Shown here in pieces: positions 33,272 to 38,715 of a stretch of DNA of 38,715 bases. The position numbers and the translations under genes are program-made. Within the stretch, counting starts at the first letter, position 1. Each line of letters opens with the position of its first letter. The stretch lies in contig JABCTJ010000066.1 of assembly GCA_018238375.1 (NCBI GenBank), positions 1 through 38,715 on the forward strand, given 5' to 3'. The DNA is from Candidatus Thorarchaeota archaeon. Lineage in GTDB: Archaea > Asgardarchaeota > Thorarchaeia > Thorarchaeales > Thorarchaeaceae. The notes beneath the pieces were generated by a model that worked only from the letters and a program-made list of their open reading frames with translations, ran no database searches and was not told the DNA's origin.

Positions 33272-33427
33272 ATAGCGAATCGAAGCCCCTTTTTTGTAGA
33301 TGTTAATATACTCCAGAGAGGGACCTGTACATGTAGTGTCAGTCCAGGACGAGAACCAAGTCCAAGGATGACTCTACCGTCACCGTCAGTTGGCCGGGGA
33401 CGTAAAATGCCCGTGGAGAGGACGTAA
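33272..33427 (+). pseudogene. C-terminal remnant of an IS605-type tnpB
   Basis: A 51-codon open stretch between a TGA (33269-33271) and TAA (33425-33427). It reads FFVDVNILQRG, like the end of the TnpB RuvC domain (DxDxNAAxNILxRG with a few residues lost), and finishes GRGRKMPVERT, like the tail of many TnpB proteins. A few bases further, in another frame, MKQEPNNSS resembles the very last residues of TnpB. No upstream tnpB sequence is present, so this is a decayed or truncated element. The assignment rests on short motifs and needs a profile search. Confidence 0.5.
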
Positions 33428-33529
33428 GACATTGCAAATCTTTGATTTGCGAAGCAGCCTCGATGAAGCAGGAACCGAACAACAGTTCATGACCTTGATG
33501 TCCATGATTGTCTAGGTTTCGGGCAACGG
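33404..33529 (+). ncRNA. Structured element, copy A (IS605 right end / omega-RNA-like)
   Basis: A 126-bp element matching 38584-38715 on the opposite strand; the last 67 bp match at 60 positions. Pairings seen in both copies: an outer stem GCCCG (33409-33413) with CGGGC (33520-33524), an inner stem AGAC (33427-33430) with GTCT (33510-33513), and a hairpin GCAAATC-TTT-GATTTGC (33434-33450). In the other copy that hairpin has different bases but still pairs fully. It overlaps the tnpB remnant, exactly where omega-RNA (the TnpB guide scaffold) is found in IS605 elements. Similarity between the two copies stops after CAACGG, where a guide would begin. Confidence 0.55.
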
Positions 33530-33537
33530 AAGAGTGA

Positions 33538-33554
33538 CCCCAGAGTTTCTGGGG
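33538..33554 (-). terminator. Hairpin after the enoyl-CoA hydratase gene
   Basis: CCCCAG (33538-33543) pairs perfectly with CTGGGG (33549-33554) around a 5-base loop, 17 bases past the enoyl-CoA hydratase stop on the minus strand. There is no T-run, so it may be an mRNA-end structure only. Confidence 0.35.
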
Positions 33555-33570
33555 CCTCAAATCCTAAAGA

Positions 33571-34383
33571 CTACTCGCCTGTGAACTTGCCTCTTCGCTT
33601 TTCAAAGACAGAAGAGATACCCTCGGCCAAGTCCTTGGTTTCAAAGCACTTGTACGCAGCTTCGACTTGGAATTCAAGGTTCTTCTTATAGGACTCCTCA
33701 AATGCCATGTGTGTGGCCTGTTTGGCCAACTTCATAGCTAGAGGAGCATTACCCCCCAGCTTGGCGCCGTACCACATGGCTTGGCTAAGTAGTTCGTCGA
33801 CAGAGGTGACCTTGCTTACAAGGCCGCAAGCTAGCGATTCCTGTGCGGTTAATGTGCCGCCTGTAAGAATCATCTCCATTGCCTTGCTCAGACCGACGAT
33901 ACGCGGCAATCGCATGCAACCACCCCAAGCAGGGATTAGTCCAAGGCTGACCTCAGGAGTTCCAATCTTAGCCTCTTCGTCACAAATCCTGATATCGCAC
34001 GCTAGAGCAAGTTCGGTTCCTCCACCCAGGCAGAGTCCGTGAATAGCTGCGATTGTGGGCTTGCTTAATGTCGCAAGCTTGTCGAGAGCTGCTTGACCCA
34101 ACGCGACATAACCCTTGACCTTGTCCATCTCTTTGAACAAACCCTGTGCCATCTTCAGATCAGCCCCGGTACAGAATACCTTATCGTGAGCTGACGCCAT
34201 GACCACAGATCTGACATCAGGATCATTCTCTGCTTCAGTCAAAGCTGCATCTAAGTCCTGGATGAACTGATCGTTGATTGAGTTGAGAGCATCCAACCGA
34301 TTGAACTTGATGACTGCAACGTTCTTGACCGGAGAGAGGAAAGATCCTTCCTTTGAATAGAGTAAAGTCTTGTACTCTGGCAT
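33571..34383 (-). CDS. Enoyl-CoA hydratase / crotonase family
   Basis: Adds water across trans-2-enoyl-CoA to give 3-hydroxyacyl-CoA in beta-oxidation or related pathways. From ATG 34383 it has 270 residues. The two catalytic glutamates are in place: E124 (GGGTELALACD) and E144 (TPEVSLGLIPAWGG), 20 residues apart as in rat crotonase. The oxyanion-hole stretch is ASAHDKVFCTGADL. An in-frame extension to 34464 is rejected: GTGAT lies 8 bases before ATG 34383 and a TATA-like GAATTTATATG near 34428-34438 sets the transcript start near 34405. It has its own promoter and is separated from the dehydrogenase gene upstream by a terminator. Confidence 0.92.
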   Translation of the reverse strand: MPEYKTLLYSKEGSFLSPVKNVAVIKFNRLDALNSINDQFIQDLDAALTEAENDPDVRSVVMASAHDKVFCTGADLKMAQGLFKEMDKVKGYVALGQAALDKLATLSKPTIAAIHGLCLGGGTELALACDIRICDEEAKIGTPEVSLGLIPAWGGCMRLPRIVGLSKAMEMILTGGTLTAQESLACGLVSKVTSVDELLSQAMWYGAKLGGNAPLAMKLAKQATHMAFEESYKKNLEFQVEAAYKCFETKDLAEGISSVFEKRRGKFTGE

Positions 34384-34485
34384 AATAGAATCACTTCGAT
34401 AGTGTTTGTTGTTGTGGAGCTCCCAACCTACATATAAATTCGATTCCTGATAGGCAGGGGACATACTAGTTGTGCACTTGGGGGC

Positions 34486-34525
34486 CTAAGAAAAGGAAGA
34501 GCTAGGCAGGGAGCAAGCCCTGCCT
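34486..34525 (-). terminator. Terminator of the nitroreductase-to-dehydrogenase operon
   Basis: On the minus strand AGGCAGGG and CCCTGCCT form a perfect 8-bp stem with a 6-base loop (34504-34525), followed by the pyrimidine-rich CTTCCTTTTCTT (34488-34500). It lies 17 bp after the 3-hydroxyacyl-CoA dehydrogenase stop codon. Confidence 0.7.
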
Positions 34526-34542
34526 TCTACCACCAGATGGTT

Positions 34543-35667
34543 TTACTGTAGCATCTTCGGAACGCTGTAGCAGTCTCCGAGCTCTTTATGCAGCTTGCCG
34601 ATCTCCTCACGTACCTTATCCATGCCGATTTTCTCAGCAATCTCAAAGGGTCCAGCCGGGAAGCTTGCGCCCAGCTTCATCGCGATGTCTATATCATCCT
34701 TTTCAGCGATGCCCTCGTCCACAAGAATCATGGCCTCTCGAATCACAGGCATTGTGATTCTTGTAACAAGCCAGTCTGTGTCCACACCCTTGGGAGGGTC
34801 TGGCTTGACCTGAGCCCCGCCGTACTCGTAGAAGCCCTTCTTGGATTTAGTGCCAATGTGTCCTGATTCGACCAGCTTTTCCAGAGTTTCCGGAGGCTTG
34901 AAGCAGTCTCCGAGCTCTCGGTAAAGGGTGCTCATGGCGTTGAACGCGATATCGAGACCAACGAAATCACTAAGCATGAATGGACCAGCTGGGAATCTTG
35001 CCTTCGCTGTCATAGCCACATCAATCTCTTCCTTGGTAGCAACACCCTGTTCGTATAGGAGAATGCTCTCCCTAAGAACGGGCATTAGAATGCGATTGAC
35101 AATGAAGCCCGGACTGTTCTTCGCCTTGACGATTTGTTTGCCCTGCTTCTCAGCAACTGCAATCGCTGCTGTAATGGTCTCTTCACTAGTCTTTTCGCCA
35201 ATGATTATTTCTACTAGCTTCATAGCAGCAACAGGAGAGAAGTAGTGCATTCCAATCACCTTATCCGGTCGCTTCGTAGCCGTTGCCAGCTCATCGATGC
35301 TCAATGAGGATGTGTTTGATGCAATCACTGCATGAGCAGGTGCTGCCGCATCAACCTTGCCGAAGACCTCTTTCTTCACCTTCATGTTCTCAAAGATAGC
35401 TTCGATGACTAAATCGGCATCTTTGACAGCCTCCTCAAGAACGGTGGTCGCACTGAGCCTGCCCATGAGACCCTCAGCCTCTGACATTGTCATCTTGCCC
35501 TTGTCGATTCCGGTCATTACATCTGTGCGGATTCGTTCCATTCCTTTATCGATGAACTCCTCCTTGATGTCAACCATCTTGACTTCTAGACCATTCCAAG
35601 CAGAGATGTAAGCAATGCCTGATCCCATCAAACCCGCGCCGATGACTACTATCTTCTTGACGTCCAC
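34543..35667 (-). CDS. 3-hydroxyacyl-CoA dehydrogenase with duplicated C-terminal domain
   Basis: Oxidises 3-hydroxyacyl-CoA with NAD in beta-oxidation or butyrate-type pathways. 374 residues: Rossmann GAGLMGSG (10-17), catalytic H141 (MHYFSP) with upstream SNTSS (118-122), then two tandem copies of the helical 3HCDH domain. The copies start NRILMPVLRESILLYEQGVATKEEID and TRITMPVIREAMILVDEGIAEKDDID (shown here by their first motifs) and each ends in a KELGDC-type motif. The doubled domain in one chain replaces the dimer-made pair of shorter enzymes. GTG 35667 has GGAGGT 7 bases upstream. Last gene of the minus operon. Confidence 0.93.
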   Translation of the reverse strand: MDVKKIVVIGAGLMGSGIAYISAWNGLEVKMVDIKEEFIDKGMERIRTDVMTGIDKGKMTMSEAEGLMGRLSATTVLEEAVKDADLVIEAIFENMKVKKEVFGKVDAAAPAHAVIASNTSSLSIDELATATKRPDKVIGMHYFSPVAAMKLVEIIIGEKTSEETITAAIAVAEKQGKQIVKAKNSPGFIVNRILMPVLRESILLYEQGVATKEEIDVAMTAKARFPAGPFMLSDFVGLDIAFNAMSTLYRELGDCFKPPETLEKLVESGHIGTKSKKGFYEYGGAQVKPDPPKGVDTDWLVTRITMPVIREAMILVDEGIAEKDDIDIAMKLGASFPAGPFEIAEKIGMDKVREEIGKLHKELGDCYSVPKMLQ

Positions 35668-35679
35668 ATCACGGACCTC

Positions 35680-36045
35680 CTAGAATGCACCCATCATTGC
35701 GGCTAGGATGAGGTTAGCAAGTGCGTCGCTCTCATGTGCATTACCAATTACCTCAAGGCTTCCATCCTTCATGGTATCCTTGAACTTGACCTCGCCTGTG
35801 AAGATGCCCACCAAGATTTCTCCGGTCGCTTTGTAGATGACATCCGGACTGGGATAGACACCTTCGTGCAGGGTCATGCCATCCTTTGTCACGACTATGT
35901 ACTGGTCGCCGCCGTCAGGCGTATGGACTTGAAGAATCTTACCATCGTAAGGTCCAACCCAGTCAGCAAGTTGCTTCTTGAGATCTTCCTTTTCTTTCGT
36001 TTTTGCGATGAGGAACTTGAAAAACTCCTGTAGTTGTTCTGACAT
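35680..36045 (-). CDS. SCP2 sterol-carrier-like domain protein
   Basis: A 121-residue stand-alone SCP2-type lipid-binding domain (DGKILQVHTPDGGDQYIVVTKDG, SPDVIYKATGEILVGIFTGEVKFKDTMKDGSLEVIGN). SCP2 domains hold fatty acyl-CoA or other hydrophobic ligands. Its place between acyl-CoA genes suggests it carries or presents lipid substrates to the dehydrogenase. ATG 36045 is chosen; a TTG at 36051 touching the previous stop is possible. GAGGA lies upstream. It is 12 bp from the dehydrogenase gene. Confidence 0.88.
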   Translation of the reverse strand: MSEQLQEFFKFLIAKTKEKEDLKKQLADWVGPYDGKILQVHTPDGGDQYIVVTKDGMTLHEGVYPSPDVIYKATGEILVGIFTGEVKFKDTMKDGSLEVIGNAHESDALANLILAAMMGAF

Positions 36046-36051
36046 CTTCAA

Positions 36052-36324
36052 TCAGTCCTCCTTCGCGATCCATTCATCAAGAGCCTCATGCATTGCAGCA
36101 TCGACTGACACCGTCCACATGTTGCCCTTTCTCTTCTTCACCTTCTCCAAGAAGGCGTCATACTTCTCTCCCTCCATCAAGACGACAACACGACCCTTTC
36201 GGTCATTGATGAACGCCTGGTGGATCATCTTCTTGGTGTTCCAGTATTCATGTTCAATGTCGCCATCCTTAAGCCGAGGGTAGAAAGGCCATTCGCCTGT
36301 TGGATGTGGTCTAAACTTAGCCAT
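36052..36324 (-). CDS. Uncharacterised small protein in acyl-CoA operon
   Basis: A 90-residue soluble protein, Trp- and Lys-rich, beginning MAKFRPHPTGEWPFYPRLKDG and ending in a helix (VSVDAAMHEALDEWIAKED). Its ATG overlaps the stop of the preceding gene (TAATG), which indicates translational coupling. It shares a WPFxP motif with that neighbour (QWPFRP there, EWPFYP here), so the two may be distantly related or form one complex. No family recognised. Confidence 0.7.
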   Translation of the reverse strand: MAKFRPHPTGEWPFYPRLKDGDIEHEYWNTKKMIHQAFINDRKGRVVVLMEGEKYDAFLEKVKKRKGNMWTVSVDAAMHEALDEWIAKED

Positions 36325-36581
36325 TATTCAAGCCTCCATTTCTTAACCATGTTACCAGTTGCCTCACAGAATCCGGGTCTAAAGGGCCACTGGACAACGT
36401 ATCGGAATCCTTTGACTCCATCCTTCTCACCCTTGGACCATCTGCCAGTGTAGACTCTGGATCCGGTGTTGTGGATGAATTGTAACATCACGCACTCGAT
36501 TAACCCCTCAGAAGAGAGGTTAGCCTCGGTAGCGAGCTCCTTCATCTTCTCCGTTGATTCTTTATCAAAACTTACGTCCAT
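36324..36581 (-). CDS. Uncharacterised small protein in acyl-CoA operon
   Basis: An 85-residue protein from ATG 36581 (MDVSFDKESTEKMKEL). A GTG at 36590 overlaps the nitroreductase stop as GTGA, but the ATG has GGTGA 5 bases upstream and is preferred. It has an N-terminal helix, then a strand-rich part (GSRVYTGRWSKGEKDG, GFRYVVQWPFRPGF). Unknown family. It is translationally linked to the genes on both sides. Confidence 0.7.
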   Translation of the reverse strand: MDVSFDKESTEKMKELATEANLSSEGLIECVMLQFIHNTGSRVYTGRWSKGEKDGVKGFRYVVQWPFRPGFCEATGNMVKKWRLE

Positions 36582-36586
36582 GTTGC

Positions 36587-37348
36587 TCACCCCTTCCTGA
36601 AGGCCATTCGTTTGTACGGCTTACCCCATCGCTCTTCATACGCAAGGCCTTCAAGTGGGACCCTGCTTGGACCAAGAGCGCGCGGAGATACCCTATTTCC
36701 AATGCAGAACGCTGTGAGTGGCGTCCAGATTGGTGGAATCCCAAGTCGGTCACGGACAAGTTCAGCATGCCGTGGGTCTGCACATACGAGAGCCTCATAG
36801 CCGCAACCATAGCCAAGCTCGGTTGCAACCAGCCACATGTTCATGATTGCCATGCCAGCAACAACCGAACCAAATAGCTCGTTCTGGTACATGTAACCGG
36901 CATCGTGCCAAGATTCACTCGCACAGACTATGATTGCAGCATCACTTTTTTCTGGATAGCGGAATAGCTTGCCATCCCTTAGTCGTGCATAGACTGCAGC
37001 TCTGTAGGGGTCACTGATGAACCAGTTTCGACCGCTGGTGAGCTCAAAGGGCGCACCACCAAATGCAGTCTGGGCCATCTCTTGCGCGATATCGGCCAGG
37101 AACTCCTTCATCTCCTGGTCATCGCGGATTACTATGAGACGGATCATAAGCATGTTCTCGGGGCTAGGCGCGTGCCTAGCAGCTTCGAGAATCAACTCGA
37201 TATGCTCATCCGGAATCCGTTCTCCTGTAAACTCGCGGATTGAGCGGCGAGATCGTATCAGCTCCAAGGCCTTTAGCTGTCCAACGGCCTGGGGACGCGA
37301 TTCCTCTTTTCCACCTGTGTCCGCTTTGGTTTTTGCAGCACTTCCCAT
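36587..37348 (-). CDS. Nitroreductase-family flavoprotein
   Basis: A 253-residue FMN-dependent oxidoreductase. N-terminal disordered, charged tail (1-25), then the family signature RSRRSIREFTGERIP (FMN phosphate-binding arginines), APSPENMLMIRLIVI, and the C-terminal LGYGCGYEALVCADP...LGIPPIWTPLTAFCIGN. Members reduce nitro groups, quinones, enones or act as dehalogenases; some act on acyl-CoA-linked substrates. First gene of the operon running to the dehydrogenase. ATG 37348 has GAGGA about 8 bases upstream and GATTTATGC near 37402-37410 as a possible TATA box. Confidence 0.88.
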   Translation of the reverse strand: MGSAAKTKADTGGKEESRPQAVGQLKALELIRSRRSIREFTGERIPDEHIELILEAARHAPSPENMLMIRLIVIRDDQEMKEFLADIAQEMAQTAFGGAPFELTSGRNWFISDPYRAAVYARLRDGKLFRYPEKSDAAIIVCASESWHDAGYMYQNELFGSVVAGMAIMNMWLVATELGYGCGYEALVCADPRHAELVRDRLGIPPIWTPLTAFCIGNRVSPRALGPSRVPLEGLAYEERWGKPYKRMAFRKG

Positions 37349-37522
37349 TAATTATTCCTCAGGAATTGTTATTCGCAATCAATGCGAAGCGAGAAGCTAG
37401 CATAAATCTATTGCGAGAAACGTAGCTGGTAGAAAAACAAGCCAAAATGAATGAGTCCGGGGCGGAAATCATCAGTCACCGAATGAAATTCGACACCCCG
37501 GAATGGTCGAACAGGAATCTGC

Positions 37523-38278
37523 CTACTCTTCTAGCTCAATCCAGTACTTCGGAATTCCAGCTGTAGTGAATATGAGGAATATGATAACAAAGTATAGAGC
37601 GATCATCGGGAGGCTATACATTACTAGTGCGCCAATGATTACAAACAGAATGCCAAGTATCATCGGAGGCACAAGCCCTCCATGCAACTCATCCTCTAGC
37701 ATCCATACCGTGACACCCACGAATGCGGAGAGAACCCCAAACAGCGCCTGCGATGCGAATCCTGCAAGGTAGTAGTTGGGCATTCCTAACAAATGTCCGG
37801 TCACTGGATCATGGTATAGAGGGTCCAGACCATAAGTGAGCAGCATAAAAGCCATGGCTCCGAAAGCACATGCAACAAGAACGGATAGGATTGCACTATA
37901 CTTTGCAAGAACCTGCTCGTAGTTGATGTGAAGACCGAACAGGCCTAATGATTGGATTAGAAATCCTACTGAAATGCCGAAAAGTCCAATCCCAACCATG
38001 AATGTCATGAAGATGTAGTCTGGGACGATGGGCTCCGCAAATGCTGCTTGCGCACCAGCAAAGAGAAATGCGAACACAAGCCCTATCACTGCTCCAATCG
38101 CTCCGAGAATGAAATACTTTCGGTCGAATCCTTCTTTTCTCTGAGTCATTGCACCTTTGGCACACGTGGGATGGCTTATCCAGCCCTGATATCGAACTGC
38201 AACCTCGGGATCAACGCCCAAACCACAAAAAATGCATTTGACCACGTTCTCATTTTCAGTTTGTTCTGCCTCTTTCAA
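37523..38278 (-). CDS. Polytopic membrane protein with N-terminal zinc-binding motif
   Basis: A 251-residue protein. The N-terminus is cytoplasmic and carries C-x2-C...H-x2-C (KCIFCG and SHPTCAKG), probably a zinc site. Then follow six or seven membrane segments between about residues 55 and 245, ending in a short acidic tail (YWIELEE). No family recognised. It starts with TTG 38278 with GGGGGAT 7 bases upstream. It stands alone: the next gene downstream has its own promoter. Confidence 0.75.
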   Translation of the reverse strand: MKEAEQTENENVVKCIFCGLGVDPEVAVRYQGWISHPTCAKGAMTQRKEGFDRKYFILGAIGAVIGLVFAFLFAGAQAAFAEPIVPDYIFMTFMVGIGLFGISVGFLIQSLGLFGLHINYEQVLAKYSAILSVLVACAFGAMAFMLLTYGLDPLYHDPVTGHLLGMPNYYLAGFASQALFGVLSAFVGVTVWMLEDELHGGLVPPMILGILFVIIGALVMYSLPMIALYFVIIFLIFTTAGIPKYWIELEE

Positions 38279-38583
38279 TTTTCAATCCCCCAGACATAGG
38301 AGGCTCTAACCCCTCCCACGTAATACCTTGGAATATCCGCATAAAAGGATTGGTGCTCAGCGTAGATCTCATGGCAATATCTTCATAGAGATAGCACTAC
38401 GCGAATGGATACGAGAACACAGTCCCCCGTATTGCCAGGGTGGCATTCAGATACTTGCCGAGTATTGGCTCAGATACACAAGCTAACTTATGGATGATGA
38501 GCCTACGAAACGGTGAAGCGCACGGTACACCTCCCGGCGAATCGTGCGCATTTTCCTTTTTGGAATGGAAGCGCGGTTGCTCC
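38279..38583. other. Stretch without a recognisable gene; one strong hairpin
   Basis: No convincing ORF on either strand. GCGCACG (38518-38524) pairs perfectly with CGTGCGC (38543-38549), followed on the plus strand by ATTTTCCTTTTT (38550-38561). This looks like a plus-strand terminator, although I see no plus-strand gene in front of it, so an unrecognised small transcript may lie in 38300-38520. Confidence 0.4.
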
Positions 38584-38715
38584 CCGTTGCCCGAAACCTA
38601 GACAATCTTGGACATCAATGTCCTTGACTGATGTTCGGTTCCTGATTCATTGAGGTCTGCTCTGCAGATCCTACTGGATCTGCGACTAGTCTCACATCCT
38701 CTCCACGGGCATTTT
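38584..38715 (-). ncRNA. Structured element, copy B (IS605 right end / omega-RNA-like), cut by window edge
   Basis: A 132-bp minus-strand partner of 33404-33529. Its sequence begins at the window edge with the same AAAATGCCCGTGG and ends with the same CAACGG. The outer stem (38706-38710 with 38589-38593) is identical. The internal hairpin is GCAGATCC-AGTA-GGATCTGC (38683-38664), different in sequence from copy A but fully paired, and six bases longer, which accounts for the length difference. The tnpB that would precede it lies beyond the edge, so this copy may belong to a complete element. Confidence 0.55.

Larger units (their letters stand above)
33184..33570. other. Gene-free stretch holding a decayed tnpB end and a structured element
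   Basis: This 387-bp stretch carries a tnpB-like fragment (33272-33427), the RNA-like element that overlaps its end (33404-33529) and a hairpin (33538-33554). The first ~85 bp after the DRTGG gene show nothing I can name. Confidence 0.6.

Noticed and set aside
33178-33560. Two minus-strand ORFs of 84 and 73 codons
   Set aside because: They overlap the tnpB remnant and RNA-like element, lack start signals and are not kept in the second copy.
34384-34464. 27-codon N-terminal extension of enoyl-CoA hydratase
   Set aside because: Contains the gene's own TATA-like box; ATG 34383 has an SD motif and gives the usual length.

Overview
The window reads as archaeal chromosome. Supporting this are a 20S proteasome alpha subunit, an archaeal-type D-aminoacyl-tRNA deacylase, an archaeal RimI acetyltransferase, a TrmB-type regulator, a fused ADP-forming acyl/acetate-CoA ligase followed by a DRTGG-domain protein, archaeal TATA boxes 25-35 bp ahead of many starts, Shine-Dalgarno (SD) motifs of the GGAGG/GGTGA type and frequent TTG/GTG starts. 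GC is close to 50% in the lines I counted. Beta-oxidation genes next to SCP2 and nitroreductase genes, many coiled-coil proteins and a GTPase-like fold without a P-loop would fit an Asgard lineage (Thorarchaeia-like), but that placement is a guess. I found no rRNA, tRNA or CRISPR array.

Layout. 1-5.2 kb: end of an unknown gene, an alcohol dehydrogenase/ATC-hydrolase-like pair, psmA, a RimK-type ligase and a divergent beta-carbonic-anhydrase-like gene. 5.2-8.6 kb: an AT-richer insertion carrying one 1029-codon gene (APH kinase + M23 + class-III aminotransferase), bracketed by 121-bp direct repeats, each of which spans the same junction of the two neighbouring genes. 8.6-11.7 kb: a PD-(D/E)XK nuclease-like gene and small unknown genes, including one whose frame is broken by TGA. 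11.8-20 kb: an island of coiled-coil genes with dtdA inside it, ending in a ~1300-residue protein that splits a TrmB regulator around ~1000 residues of coiled coil. 20-27.4 kb: rimI, a zinc-ribbon membrane protein, a degenerate GTPase-like protein, an acidic disordered protein, an E1-like enzyme divergent from a DUF362 gene, an aminotransferase, a YkgJ-type protein and an epimerase. 27.4-30 kb: two tandem paralogues with conserved cysteines, a tiny Cys-rich ORF and a ribbon-helix-helix gene with an apparent ATT start. 30-38.7 kb: energy and acyl-CoA metabolism (ADP-forming ligase, DRTGG protein, enoyl-CoA hydratase, 3-hydroxyacyl-CoA dehydrogenase, SCP2, nitroreductase), a membrane protein, and two inverted copies of a structured element that looks like the right end / omega-RNA of an IS605-type tnpB element.

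How the genes work together. The 37348-34543 minus operon and the separately promoted enoyl-CoA hydratase supply two successive beta-oxidation steps. The ADP-forming ligase could turn the resulting acyl/acetyl-CoA into acid plus ATP. The most unusual items are the giant split TrmB protein, the Campbell-like insertion of the kinase/lyase fusion, the paired tnpB-end RNAs with a covarying hairpin, and several core promoters where one palindromic TATA box appears to serve two divergent genes.
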